Source of the DNA: Mycolicibacterium cosmeticum
GTDB lineage: Bacteria > Actinomycetota > Actinomycetes > Mycobacteriales > Mycobacteriaceae
DNA: 64,000 nt
Direction: 5' to 3'
Assembly (NCBI RefSeq): GCF_000613185.1
Contig: NZ_CCBB010000001.1
Coordinates: 1,116,001-1,180,000 of the forward strand
Each line of letters begins with the position of its first letter. Position 1 is the first letter of the stretch. A program made the position numbers and the translations under genes. Shown piece by piece: positions 37,426-46,011 of the stretch. The notes beneath the pieces were generated by a model. It searched no databases. It was not told the origin of the DNA and saw only the letters and a list, made by a program, of their open reading frames with translations.

Positions 37426-37908
37426 ATGCTGGTCAGCATGTTCGAAGTCATGATGCTGGTGCTGCTGATCGTCGCCGGCGCCGCCGCGGCCGGACTGCTG
37501 GCCCTGGCATTCCTGCGTCGCGCCACCGAACCGGCAGCGGAAACCGATCCCGCGGCCGCCGAACGACTCATTCGGCCCGACGAGATCACCGCGGCGCGAG
37601 CGACGTTCGACCGAATGCTGCTCGACAAGGGATTGGTCACCGACACCCAGCTGGAACTCATCCGGCACGGCACCAGGAGTCACGGCGTGGTGACCGCGTC
37701 GCAGCCGACCGGCACCACCCGCGAAGACCACCGCGAGGTGGTGCTCGATCTGATGGTGCGCAAACCCGAGGGCGGCCAATTCCCGGCTCATGAGACGGCC
37801 TTGATTCCGGTGACCGCGCTGGACCGCATCTGCCCTGGCAGCATCGTCGACGCCTACTACCGCCGCGGCGACGAGTCGGCGGTCGCGGTGTGCGTGCCAC
37901 CGGCCTGA
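37426..37908 (+). CDS. Small membrane protein of the CHAT/TPR island
   Basis: A 160-residue protein with one N-terminal membrane helix (residues about 6-30, MMLVLLIVAGAAAAGLLALAF) and a soluble part of about 125 residues. The C-terminal 80 residues (VVTASQPTG, VVLDLMVRKPEGG, PGSIVDAYYRRGDES) look like the small beta-barrel domain found in many actinobacterial membrane proteins, close to DUF3592-type sequences. It is divergent from protein B by 57 bases and converges on the CHAT gene with a 52-base overlap. It could anchor the island's products at the membrane; no other function is evident. Confidence 0.78.
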   Translation: MLVSMFEVMMLVLLIVAGAAAAGLLALAFLRRATEPAAETDPAAAERLIRPDEITAARATFDRMLLDKGLVTDTQLELIRHGTRSHGVVTASQPTGTTREDHREVVLDLMVRKPEGGQFPAHETALIPVTALDRICPGSIVDAYYRRGDESAVAVCVPPA

Positions 37909-39209
37909 GACAGGGCGAAGGTCGCCAGCGCGGCCCAGTACACCGGACTGGCCGAGATGTCCCCGCCGCGCCAGCGGCGCATCTGTGCGCGTTGCCAGCG
38001 GTTCACCGCGCGGGCGGCCGCCGCGACGGACTCCTCCTGGTGGGCGGTGTCGACCGCGGCGATCACCTCACCCATCGGATCGGCGTCATCGGCGGGAGTG
38101 GCCGGGTGCGCGAACCGCCGGTAACCGGCGGTGGTGGGCAGCGACCACAACGTGGCCGTGACGATCTGGGCGCCACCCAGCACCATCGCGGCCACCAAAC
38201 CGGTGGCCTCGTCGAACCGGTAGTCGCCGCCGGAGGCACAGGCCAGCAGGGCGACCCGGCACGGGATCACCAGGTCGGCGGCCATCAGGTCCGCCGCGGT
38301 GAGGGGTCGGTGGTCCCCGATCGGCTCGGCCAGACCCGGCATGCTCGCGCGGCACGCCAGGTGCAGGGCCGCCCGGTCGGCATGCCCGAGATCGCCGTCG
38401 GCGACGCTGGCATGCCCGACGAACACCAACCGTCCCGGACGCTGCGCGAGCATGCCTGCCAGCCAGCCGCGGTCGACGTCGGTGCGCCGGAACAGTTCCA
38501 CCGCGGTGTCGACGCGCGGCAGCACCGGTTGCCGCTCCAGAACACCCGCATAGTGGCGGGCCAGCAGGGTGTCCGGGGCCGGACGGCCCAGCACCGACCC
38601 CAGGGTCGAGTCCGGGCGCTGGCCGGGCACCCGCGGATCGAGGATCAACAGCGGATCACCGCCCGCGGTCGGCGCGGTGGCGCGGCGCGATGCGGCGATA
38701 TTCGTGGGTACCGCCATCAGCACGTCGACCAGTTCCATCAGCCGGTAACCCTCGGTGAGTTCGGCGGTGACGGCCTCGGTGCGGCCCGCCAGTACGTCGT
38801 CCGCCGTCGGGAACGACGCCGGCTTGGCCAGCAGGCTCCACGGCACGCGGCCCAGGCGGGCACTCGGTGCGACGAAGAGCTCGGCCCGCGGCGAGGTCAC
38901 GCATTCGGTCAGCAACTGCCAGGCGTTTTCGGCGATGAGCAGCACGCCGAGGCGGTAGGCCAGCGACAGCTCTGTCGACGGTGCGGTGAAGGCGCCGTCC
39001 GAAAGCGCGCGCGCCAACCCCTCGAGCGGCGTTTCGTCGTGGCGGGGGTCCGGGAGTGCCGCGGCGAGTTCATCCAGTGCGGCAACGAGAATGTGCTCGG
39101 CCACCACCCAGGTGACGGTCCGCTCGGGCTGTCCGACGATGCGCAGGCTGGCATAAGTGGCGACACCGACGTCGGCGTAGCGCAACACCAGGGTGAGCGG
39201 TTCGGTCAC
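37857..39209 (-). CDS. CHAT-domain protease (caspase-like)
   Basis: About 450 residues. The C-terminal half is a CHAT domain of clan CD. The catalytic histidine is in RLVFVGHASV (about 266), and the cysteine is in VALLACASGG (about 324). The downstream GGAQIVTATLWSLPTTAG matches the conserved strand-tryptophan block, and GRVPWSLLA is the usual early CHAT motif. No membrane helix. The GTG at 39209 overlaps the TPR stop as GTGA, so it was preferred to the ATG at 39224. CHAT proteases with TPR partners act as regulated proteases in bacterial immunity and cell-death-like pathways; the target here is unknown. Confidence 0.85.
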   Translation of the reverse strand: MTEPLTLVLRYADVGVATYASLRIVGQPERTVTWVVAEHILVAALDELAAALPDPRHDETPLEGLARALSDGAFTAPSTELSLAYRLGVLLIAENAWQLLTECVTSPRAELFVAPSARLGRVPWSLLAKPASFPTADDVLAGRTEAVTAELTEGYRLMELVDVLMAVPTNIAASRRATAPTAGGDPLLILDPRVPGQRPDSTLGSVLGRPAPDTLLARHYAGVLERQPVLPRVDTAVELFRRTDVDRGWLAGMLAQRPGRLVFVGHASVADGDLGHADRAALHLACRASMPGLAEPIGDHRPLTAADLMAADLVIPCRVALLACASGGDYRFDEATGLVAAMVLGGAQIVTATLWSLPTTAGYRRFAHPATPADDADPMGEVIAAVDTAHQEESVAAAARAVNRWQRAQMRRWRGGDISASPVYWAALATFALSQAGGTHTATADSSPRR

Positions 39210-40825
39210 GGCCAGGTGGCCCATTCGGCTTCGAGCGACGTGACGGTGATCCCGTAACGCTGGTGCGCGAGTTCACGGTAGTGCGCCAGCACCGGCGCGG
39301 TGGTCGGATCCATGCGCAGCGGCGGCAGCGCGCCCAGCCGCGTCAGCGACCCGCCGGCCACGGATACGGGTCCGGACGCGACCAACGCGTAGTCGTCCGC
39401 CTCGTCGACGGGCACCGCCGCGGTCGCGGTGTCCGCCCAGTCCACCGCGTGTATTGCCGCCGGCACGCTGAGTGTTCCTCGGGCGCAATGGTATTCGATG
39501 AGTTCGCTGACCAGCGTGGTGTTACCCCATTCCCAGGCCACGGCGAACGCCCCGGCCAGCAGCCGCGCCGAGACGTGGGTCGCCCATCGCATCCGTGCGT
39601 CGGCGTCGGCGATGGCGTACCGCACCGTGTCGACCGCCAACGCGGCGGGCAGTTTGAGTTCGGCGGCCTGAGCGAACTTCCGATCGGCGTGCGCCGGGTC
39701 GGCCAGTGCCTCGGCACGCAGGATCGAACCCAGGTGATCGTCGAGCCGTGCGTACTGCAACCAGGTGTGCCGGGGCCAGCCGTCGAGCAGCGCACGCGCG
39801 GCGTCGGCTCGGTCGGTGGCCGCCGCGAAGTCACCACGAAGGATATCCACCCAGCTGCGCTGCAACAGGATTCGGTGAATGTGCAGCGGCTTCTCCACCT
39901 CGCGCCAGTGCCGCTCGGCATGGCCGAACCGTTCGTCGGCGTCGTCGAGGGCTCCGACCGAGAGGCTGATCAGCCCGAGGTACAGCCAACTGCGCGAAAC
40001 GTCGTGGGCGCGGGCGTGCTCGGCGATCACCGGATAGGCGCCGTGCACCAGATCCTGCGCGCGAGCCCGATCCCCGGCCGCCCACGCCGCGGTGGCGCGC
40101 TCCAATTCCGTTCTGGCCGTGGCCAGGTGCCATGCGCGCGCCTGCGCTCGGGCACCGGCCCGGCGCAGCCAGGGCTCGGCTTCGGTCAGCCGGCCCGTCT
40201 CGACACAGAACCGGCCGTAGCCCGTCGCGGCCAGGACTCGCAGGCTGTCGTCGAACTCGGTGCCGTCACCTGGCCCGTCGAGGGCATCGAACACCTTCTC
40301 CCACAGCGGAAGTGACTGCACGTGCAGATCGTCGTCACACAGGGCGACCGCGCACAGGATGCGGGCATGGGTCACCAGATAGGCGTGCTCGGCGGCCAGA
40401 TCGTCGAATGGCGCCGGATCTTCGACCAGTGACTGCAGGGCCACGGCCGCCGCCTCGTGCTCACCGTGGGCGGCGGCCAATCCGGTCTGCAGAAACCGGG
40501 TACGCCGGGTGTAACGGCAGACCATGTGGTCGATCTCGGTGTCGGTCATGGTGGTCTGCGCCGAGAGATCGGGTCGCGTGCCGGCCCGGATGTCCCGATA
40601 GATCCGCAGGCAGTCATCGATGCGCTTGACCGCCTCGACCACCCCGTCGTAGGCCGTCCGCACCAGGTAGAGCTCGCCGAGCTGGGCGAGAACTTCGAGC
40701 ATCAGGTCATCCCTGTCCGCCGCCTCGATGGGTGCCATCAACGACAGCAGCAGCTCTTTGGCACCGACTTCATCGGAGGCGAAGGCCAACGAACGAGCCC
40801 GCTCCAAATCGTCGGGTATCGACAT
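39206..40825 (-). CDS. TPR-repeat protein, partner of the CHAT protease
   Basis: A 539-residue all-helical protein. Repeated 34-residue-like helix pairs run from about 20 to 400, for example ATARTELERATAAWAAGDRA, SWLYLGLISLSVGALDDADE and ILLQRSWVDILRGDFAAA, with the TPR pattern of small/large residues. The C-terminal 120 residues are less regular. No membrane helix or enzyme motif. It starts at 40825 directly after a TATGAT box and is translationally coupled to the CHAT gene. The usual role of such a partner is to sense a signal and hold the protease inactive, or to recruit its substrate. Confidence 0.82.
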   Translation of the reverse strand: MSIPDDLERARSLAFASDEVGAKELLLSLMAPIEAADRDDLMLEVLAQLGELYLVRTAYDGVVEAVKRIDDCLRIYRDIRAGTRPDLSAQTTMTDTEIDHMVCRYTRRTRFLQTGLAAAHGEHEAAAVALQSLVEDPAPFDDLAAEHAYLVTHARILCAVALCDDDLHVQSLPLWEKVFDALDGPGDGTEFDDSLRVLAATGYGRFCVETGRLTEAEPWLRRAGARAQARAWHLATARTELERATAAWAAGDRARAQDLVHGAYPVIAEHARAHDVSRSWLYLGLISLSVGALDDADERFGHAERHWREVEKPLHIHRILLQRSWVDILRGDFAAATDRADAARALLDGWPRHTWLQYARLDDHLGSILRAEALADPAHADRKFAQAAELKLPAALAVDTVRYAIADADARMRWATHVSARLLAGAFAVAWEWGNTTLVSELIEYHCARGTLSVPAAIHAVDWADTATAAVPVDEADDYALVASGPVSVAGGSLTRLGALPPLRMDPTTAPVLAHYRELAHQRYGITVTSLEAEWATWP

Positions 40826-40831
40826 CGCGCC

Positions 40832-40837
40832 ATCATA
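40832..40837 (-). promoter_or_regulatory. Leaderless -10 box of the TPR-CHAT operon
   Basis: On the minus strand TATGAT (40837-40832), five of six to consensus, is followed 6 bases later by the ATG at 40825. The region normally holding a -35 lies inside the hairpin at 40847-40883, so transcription of the TPR gene may be sensitive to that structure or to read-through from the lipoprotein gene. Confidence 0.65.
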
Positions 40838-40846
40838 AAGCGGCAG

Positions 40847-40883
40847 CCGAAGGCGGCGGGCGCAGTGCGCCCGCCGCCTTCGG
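40847..40883 (-). terminator. Strong hairpin terminator after the lipoprotein gene
   Basis: A 17-base-pair perfect stem, CCGAAGGCGGCGGGCGC (40847-40863) with its complement at 40867-40883 and a loop of three bases. It lies 22 bases past the lipoprotein stop and has no U-run. It should insulate the lipoprotein gene from the TPR-CHAT operon. Confidence 0.75.
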
Positions 40884-40905
40884 GGTTGATCCCGTCGGTA
40901 CCCGG

Positions 40906-41397
40906 TCAGTTGCAGGAGACCTTGATCTCGAACTTCTTGCTGATCATCCCGGCCATGGGGTTCTTCAGGTCGGCGCCGGTGGCCTCACCGGTGATGGTGT
41001 AGGTGTTGCCATCCACCTTGACGTCGGCCGAACCGGAGCTGGCACCACCCATCGCGGCCACGGCCAGCGCATTACCGTCCACCACCAGGCCCAGCGATTC
41101 GACCTTCGGGGTGGCCTCATCGGTCATCACGACCCCCAGACCCTGCTGGCCGCCGATCGCACCGCTGGCGATGTTGATCTTGCCGCCCTGCTTCACGCAC
41201 GTCACGGTCTTGACGTCCAGGCCGGCCAGGTCCTGGCCCTCGACCTTCACCTCGGTGCTGCCACCGGTGCTGACCTGGGTGTTGCCGTTGCCCGCGTTGG
41301 CCGCGGGAGTGCTGCCCTTGTCGTCCGAGCAACCGACCAAGACCGCGGCCGCCGCGATCATCCCGATGCCGGCGACCAATACGCGATTCTTCGTCAT
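40906..41397 (-). CDS. LpqH-like 19-kDa lipoprotein family protein
   Basis: A 163-residue lipoprotein. The signal peptide ends in the lipobox LVGC, the cysteine being residue 22, followed by a serine/glycine/threonine-rich linker. The folded part aligns with LpqH: VKTVTCVKQGGKINIASG, PKVESLGLVVDGN, YTITGEATGADLKNPMAGM and FEIKVSC, with the two cysteines that form the conserved disulphide. It would be lipidated and exported to the envelope; LpqH relatives are TLR2 ligands. ATG at 41397 has AAGGGAA upstream. Confidence 0.88.
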   Translation of the reverse strand: MTKNRVLVAGIGMIAAAAVLVGCSDDKGSTPAANAGNGNTQVSTGGSTEVKVEGQDLAGLDVKTVTCVKQGGKINIASGAIGGQQGLGVVMTDEATPKVESLGLVVDGNALAVAAMGGASSGSADVKVDGNTYTITGEATGADLKNPMAGMISKKFEIKVSCN

Positions 41398-41496
41398 TTC
41401 CCTTGAGTCCCTTCGTCTCGCCCTGCGCCCCGGTGGCGCGGCGTAAGGCAAGTAGATGCGGCCGCGATTGCTACCGATCCCAAACTTTGCGGTGGG

Positions 41497-41502
41497 TATC
41501 GT
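41497..41502 (+). promoter_or_regulatory. Leaderless -10 box of the Rv1638A-like gene
   Basis: TATCGT (41497-41502) lies 6 bases before the ATG at 41509. It is identical in sequence and spacing to the cyclase promoter box at 24739-24734. Confidence 0.55.
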
Positions 41503-41508
41503 GACGAT

Positions 41509-41772
41509 ATGGCCGATGACCAGCAGCCTTCCCCGCCCGATCCGGAGTACGACGCCGGCGGAGTGCCGACCTTCGACGCCGTTCGGGAGAAGATCGAGAC
41601 CCGGTTCGGCACCGCGATCGGCGCCGCCGAGCTGGCCGAGGAAACTCCCGAGGGCCGGTCGGTGGCCGAGCAGTACGAACGGCGTCAGGAGGCGGCCGCC
41701 GAGCGGCTCCGCCAGATCAGGGAGTCGATGGGACAGCCGGACGCCCGTCCGGAAGAGCCCAGTGACGGCTGA
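41509..41772 (+). CDS. Small acidic hypothetical protein (Rv1638A-like)
   Basis: An 87-residue acidic protein with a central helix: TFDAVREKIETRFGTAIGAAELAEE and then EQYERRQEAAAERLRQIRESM, flanked by disordered proline/aspartate ends. It resembles the conserved mycobacterial protein Rv1638A, which also lies next to uvrA. No catalytic feature. It overlaps the following winged-helix gene by 11 bases, so the two are probably made together. Confidence 0.8.
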   Translation: MADDQQPSPPDPEYDAGGVPTFDAVREKIETRFGTAIGAAELAEETPEGRSVAEQYERRQEAAAERLRQIRESMGQPDARPEEPSDG

Positions 41773-42931
41773 GCGGACGTTCGGCGTCGAGGAGCGGCGC
41801 GCCCGGCTGGCCCGCCGACACTTCCTGGCCCCGCAGGGCGGCACCGCCGAGACCGTCACGGCGGCCCTGGTCGGCTTGCACGCCACCGATCCGGCCACCC
41901 CGTATCTGTCGTTGTGGGCGCGGGTGCCCGAATTCACCCGCACCGAACTGGATGACGCCCTCTACGAACGTCGTTCGCTGGTCAAGCACCTCGCGATGCG
42001 CCGGACGCTGTGGGTGGTGCGTGCCGCGGACCTGCACACCGTGCAGGCGGCATCCAGCGACCGGGTGGCCGCCAACGAGCGGCGCAAGCTGATCGCCGAT
42101 GTGGAGAAGGGCGGCATCGCCGCCGACGGGGCGGCTTGGCTGGACACCGCGTGCGCCGCGGTGCTCGAGTATCTGGACGAACACGGGGCCACCAGTGCGG
42201 CCGAATTACGCGCGGCGCTGCCCGAGTTGGCGGGCAACTACGATCCGGCGCCCGGAAAGTCTTGGGGCGGAGCGACTCCGGTGTCCCCTCGGGTGTTGAC
42301 GGTGCTGGCGGTGCGCGGCGATATCGTGCGCGGTCCGAACACCGGCGCATGGACGGTGTCCCGGCCGCGCTGGGCGTCGCGCACATCGTGGCTGGGTGCC
42401 GGCGCGACCGCCGACGCCGATGCGGCCAGCGCCGCGTTGGTGCAGACGTGGCTGCGGGCGTTCGGCCCGGCCACGGTCGCCGACGTCGCCTGGTGGTTCG
42501 GCCACACCCTCACCTGGACACGGAAGGCGCTGACCGCCGTCGGCGCCGTCGAGGTCGACCTGCACGGGACCCCGGGGGTGGCGCTGCCCGACGACCTGGA
42601 ACCCGAACCACCCGCCGAGCCGTGGTGCGCGCTGCTGCCGGGCCTGGACGTCACCGTGATGGGCTGGTTCGACCGGGAGTGGTACCTGGACGGCCACCGC
42701 GAGCAGGTGTTCGACCGCAACGGCAATGCCGGTCCCACCGCGTGGGCCGACGGCCGGGTGGTCGGCGGCTGGGTGCATGGCGCCGACGGCCGGGTGCAGC
42801 TGCGGCTCACCGCCGACGTCACCAAGGACACCCTGAAGGGGTTGCAGCACAAGGCCGACGAGTTGACCGAATGGCTGGACGGGGTGCAGGTCAAGCCCCG
42901 GTTCCCGTCCCCGCTGACCAAGGGCAGTTGA
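41762..42931 (+). CDS. Winged-helix DNA-binding domain protein (HTH_42 / AlkX family)
   Basis: A 389-residue protein of the HTH_42 family, related to the AlkZ/YcaQ glycosylases that unhook DNA crosslinks. Typical elements are the opening RRARLARRHFL, the LVGLHATDPATPYLSLWAR motif near residue 40, RRTLWVV, and a repeated winged-helix core ending in FDREWYLDGH. The QxD-type catalytic motif of AlkZ was not recognised, so glycosylase activity is only possible. GTG at 41762 overlaps the previous gene. Closeness to uvrA suggests a role in DNA repair, by position only. Confidence 0.78.
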   Translation: MTAERTFGVEERRARLARRHFLAPQGGTAETVTAALVGLHATDPATPYLSLWARVPEFTRTELDDALYERRSLVKHLAMRRTLWVVRAADLHTVQAASSDRVAANERRKLIADVEKGGIAADGAAWLDTACAAVLEYLDEHGATSAAELRAALPELAGNYDPAPGKSWGGATPVSPRVLTVLAVRGDIVRGPNTGAWTVSRPRWASRTSWLGAGATADADAASAALVQTWLRAFGPATVADVAWWFGHTLTWTRKALTAVGAVEVDLHGTPGVALPDDLEPEPPAEPWCALLPGLDVTVMGWFDREWYLDGHREQVFDRNGNAGPTAWADGRVVGGWVHGADGRVQLRLTADVTKDTLKGLQHKADELTEWLDGVQVKPRFPSPLTKGS

Positions 42932-42987
42932 CATGGCGCTCACGGCGGCAGCTACTCGCACATTCCCGCCATGAGCGCCATGTCAAC
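42927..42987. terminator. Long inverted repeat between convergent genes
   Basis: Arms GTTGACATGGCGCTCA (42927-42942) and TGAGCGCCATGTCAAC (42972-42987) are perfect over 16 bases, around a 29-base loop containing an inner GGCGG/CCGCC pair. It spans the stop of the winged-helix gene and ends 6 bases from the uvrA stop. Likely a bidirectional terminator, though the long loop is unusual. Confidence 0.65.
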
Positions 42988-42992
42988 GCGTG

Positions 42993-45905
42993 CTACGCGC
43001 TGACCTTGCGCCGCTTACGCGCCGGGGCGGGTGCCGGTGCCACTGCCGGCGGGTCCAGCATTTCGGCGAGGAACTGCCCGGTGTAGCTGCCCGGCGTCGC
43101 CGCCACGTCTTCCGGGGTGCCCTGCGCAACGACGGTGCCGCCGCCCGCACCGCCCTCGGGACCCATGTCGACGATCCAGTCCGAGGTCTTGATGACGTCC
43201 AGGTTGTGCTCGATGACGATGACCGTATTGCCCTTGTCCACCAGGCCGTTGATCACCCTGAGCAGTTTCCGGATGTCCTCGAAATGCAGACCGGTGGTGG
43301 GCTCGTCGAGAATGTAGACCGTGCGCCCGGTGGAGCGCTTCTGCAGTTCGGCGGCCAGCTTCACGCGTTGCGCCTCACCGCCGGACAGCGTCGGCGCGGG
43401 CTGCCCCAGCCGGACGTAGCCCAGCCCGACGTCCACCAGCGTCTTGAGATACCGGTGGATCGAGGAGATCGGCTCGAAGAACTCGGTGGCCTCCTCGATG
43501 GGCATGTCGAGCACCTCGGAGATGGTCTTGCCCTTGTAGTGCACCTCCAGGGTCTCCCGGTTGTACCGGGCGCCGTGGCACACCTCGCACGGCACGTAGA
43601 CATCTGGCAGGAAGTTCATCTCGATCTTCAACGTGCCGTCACCCGAACACGCTTCGCAGCGGCCACCTTTGACGTTGAACGAGAACCGGCCCGGCTGGTA
43701 CCCGCGCACCTTGGCCTCGGTGGTGGCGGCGAACAGCGTGCGGATCTTGTCGAACACGCCGGTGTAGGTGGCCGGGTTGGACCGCGGCGTGCGGCCGATC
43801 GGCGATTGGTCGACCCGGACCAGTTTGTCCAGCTGGTCGATGCCGTTGATCCGGGTGTGCCGGCCCGGCACCTGCCGGGCCCCGTTGAGCTTGTTGGCCA
43901 GCACCGTGGCCAGGATGTCGTTGACCAGGGTGGATTTACCGGACCCGGAGACACCCGTCACCGAGGTGAGCACCCCGAGTGGGAAGGCCACGTCGACCTC
44001 TTTGAGGTTGTGCTCGCGGGCGCCGACCACGGTGAGTTGGCGCTTGCGGTCCACCGGCCGGCGGATCGCTGGCACCTCGATGCTCTCTTTGCCGGAAAGG
44101 TAAGCGCCGGTGAGTGATTCGGTGTTCTTCAGCAGATCCTGATAAGTGCCGCTGTGTACGATCCGGCCGCCGTGCTCGCCGGCGGCCGGACCGATGTCGA
44201 CCACCCAGTCGGCGTGGGCGATGGTGTCCAGGTCGTGCTCCACCACGATGAGGGTGTTGCCCAGGTTGCGCAGCCGGACCAGGGTGTCGATGAGCTTGCG
44301 GTTGTCGCGCTGGTGCAGCCCGATGGAGGGCTCGTCGAGCACATACAGCACGCCGACCAGGCCGGAGCCAATCTGGGTGGCCAGCCGGATGCGCTGCGCC
44401 TCGCCACCGGACAGGGTGGCCGCCGCGCGGGACAGCGACAGGTATTCCAGTCCGACGTCGAGCAGGAAGCCCAGCCGGGACTGGATCTCCTTGAGCACCT
44501 GACCGGCGATGGCCTGCTCGCGCGCGCCCAGGGTCAACGCGTTGAGGAAGTTCGCGCAGTCGGCGATGGACAGTTCGGCGACCTCGGCGATCGACTTGGC
44601 CCCGTAGGTACCGGCGGCGAGGGTGACCGCGAGGATCTCCGGCTTGAGCCGGGTGCCCGCACATTCCGGGCACGGAATGTCGCGCATGAAGCCCTCGTAG
44701 CGTTCCTTCATCTGCTCGGACTCGGTCTGCTCCATCCGCCGCTGCAGGAAGGCCAGCACGCCTTCGAAGTCGGCGTAGTAGGACCGAGTGCGCCCGTACC
44801 GGTTCTTGTACCGGACGTGCACCTGGTGGTCGGAGCCCTCCAGGATCGCCTTACGCGCCTTGGCCGGGAGCTTCTTCCACGGGGTGTTGACGTCGAACCC
44901 CAGCTCCTCACCGAGGCCGGCCATCATCCGGGTGAAGTACTCCGAGGTGTGCCCCATGGACCAGGGCGCCACCGCACCCTCGGCGAGCGTCAGCTCCGGA
45001 TCCGGGACGACGAGTTCCGGGTCGACCTCCTTCTTGATGCCCAGGCCGGTGCATTCGGGGCAGGCGCCGTAGGGCGAGTTGAAGGAGAAGGACCGCGGTT
45101 CCAGGTCGTCGACGGCCAGCGGGTGCCCGTTGGGGCAGGCCAGCTTCTCCGAGAATCGCTGTTCCCGGTGCGGGTGGTCGTCGTCGCGGTCGACGAATTC
45201 GAGCACGACGATGCCGTCGGCCAGGCCGAGTGCGGTCTCCACCGAGTCGGTGAGCCGTTGCTTGCTGCTGGCTTTCACGGTGAGGCGGTCGACCACCACC
45301 TCGATATCGTGCTTCTCCTGCTTCTTCAGCTTGGGCGGGTCGGTCAGCGGGTGCACCACACCGTCGACCCGGACCCGGCTGTAGCCCTGTGAGTTGAGCT
45401 TGTCGAACAGGTCGACGAACTCACCCTTGCGGGTGCGCACCACCGGGGCCAGCACCTGGAAGCGCAGGCCCTCGTCCATCGCGAGCACCTGGTCGACGAT
45501 CTGCTGCGGGGTCTGCCGGGCGATGCGCTCACCGCAGACCGGGCAATGCGGGGTCCCGGCCCTGGCGTAGAGCAGGCGCAGGTAGTCGTACACCTCGGTG
45601 ATGGTGCCGACGGTCGAGCGCGGGTTGCGGTTGGTGGACTTCTGGTCGATCGACACCGCCGGGGACAGACCCTCGATGAAGTCGACATCGGGCTTGTCCA
45701 TCTGGCCGAGGAACTGCCGGGCGTAGGCCGACAGCGACTCGACGTAGCGACGCTGCCCCTCGGCGAAGATGGTGTCGAACGCCAGCGACGACTTCCCCGA
45801 TCCCGACAAACCGGTGAACACGATCATCGCGTCGCGGGGCAGGTCAAGGTCGACGCCGCGCAGGTTGTGTTCGCGCGCGCCCTTGACGACTAGACGGTCA
45901 GACAC
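42993..45905 (-). CDS. uvrA: Excinuclease ABC subunit A
   Basis: A 970-residue ABC-type ATPase that finds bulky lesions for UvrB in nucleotide excision repair. It has two ATPase modules (Walker [10 protein letters not shown] near residue 33 and GVSGSGKST near 650; two LSGGEAQR signatures) and zinc modules at [23 protein letters not shown] and CEACSGDG...CEVCHG. The C-terminal 20 residues are basic ([10 protein letters not shown]). GTG at 45905 has AGGAGG upstream. No LexA-type box was seen in the 106-base divergent gap. Confidence 0.98.
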   Translation of the reverse strand: MSDRLVVKGAREHNLRGVDLDLPRDAMIVFTGLSGSGKSSLAFDTIFAEGQRRYVESLSAYARQFLGQMDKPDVDFIEGLSPAVSIDQKSTNRNPRSTVGTITEVYDYLRLLYARAGTPHCPVCGERIARQTPQQIVDQVLAMDEGLRFQVLAPVVRTRKGEFVDLFDKLNSQGYSRVRVDGVVHPLTDPPKLKKQEKHDIEVVVDRLTVKASSKQRLTDSVETALGLADGIVVLEFVDRDDDHPHREQRFSEKLACPNGHPLAVDDLEPRSFSFNSPYGACPECTGLGIKKEVDPELVVPDPELTLAEGAVAPWSMGHTSEYFTRMMAGLGEELGFDVNTPWKKLPAKARKAILEGSDHQVHVRYKNRYGRTRSYYADFEGVLAFLQRRMEQTESEQMKERYEGFMRDIPCPECAGTRLKPEILAVTLAAGTYGAKSIAEVAELSIADCANFLNALTLGAREQAIAGQVLKEIQSRLGFLLDVGLEYLSLSRAAATLSGGEAQRIRLATQIGSGLVGVLYVLDEPSIGLHQRDNRKLIDTLVRLRNLGNTLIVVEHDLDTIAHADWVVDIGPAAGEHGGRIVHSGTYQDLLKNTESLTGAYLSGKESIEVPAIRRPVDRKRQLTVVGAREHNLKEVDVAFPLGVLTSVTGVSGSGKSTLVNDILATVLANKLNGARQVPGRHTRINGIDQLDKLVRVDQSPIGRTPRSNPATYTGVFDKIRTLFAATTEAKVRGYQPGRFSFNVKGGRCEACSGDGTLKIEMNFLPDVYVPCEVCHGARYNRETLEVHYKGKTISEVLDMPIEEATEFFEPISSIHRYLKTLVDVGLGYVRLGQPAPTLSGGEAQRVKLAAELQKRSTGRTVYILDEPTTGLHFEDIRKLLRVINGLVDKGNTVIVIEHNLDVIKTSDWIVDMGPEGGAGGGTVVAQGTPEDVAATPGSYTGQFLAEMLDPPAVAPAPAPARKRRKVSA

Positions 45906-45998
45906 CGATTTTCCTCCTGAGGACAGAATTCACAGCCATGCTAGGTGTACCCACCGACAAGACGTAGCCAAGCTGGAGCCACCCGGGGTCGGGCCGGA

Positions 45999-46004
45999 TA
46001 GCGT
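45999..46004 (+). promoter_or_regulatory. Leaderless -10 box of the MBL-fold gene
   Basis: TAGCGT at 45999-46004 lies 7 bases before the GTG at 46012, the position expected for a leaderless transcript. It supports this start over the longer open frame that runs back into the uvrA start region. Confidence 0.5.
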
Positions 46005-46011
46005 GGGCAGG

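Noticed and set aside
39206..39224. ATG at 39224 as the CHAT start
   Set aside because: The GTG at 39209 gives a classic GTGA overlap with the TPR stop; the earlier ATG adds five residues with no clear ribosome site. It remains possible.
37857..40825. Type III-E CRISPR Craspase (Csx29) or bacterial gasdermin system
   Set aside because: No gRAMP effector, crRNA array or gasdermin-like pore protein is nearby. The small membrane protein has one helix and a beta domain, not a gasdermin fold.
41404..41430. Third copy of the 30-base repeat
   Set aside because: Only CTCGCCCTGCGCCC matches the first array; there is no tandem structure, so chance in GC-rich DNA is adequate.
45906..46011. LexA/SOS box upstream of uvrA
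   Set aside because: No TCGAAC-N4-GTTCGA-like palindrome could be found in the gap.
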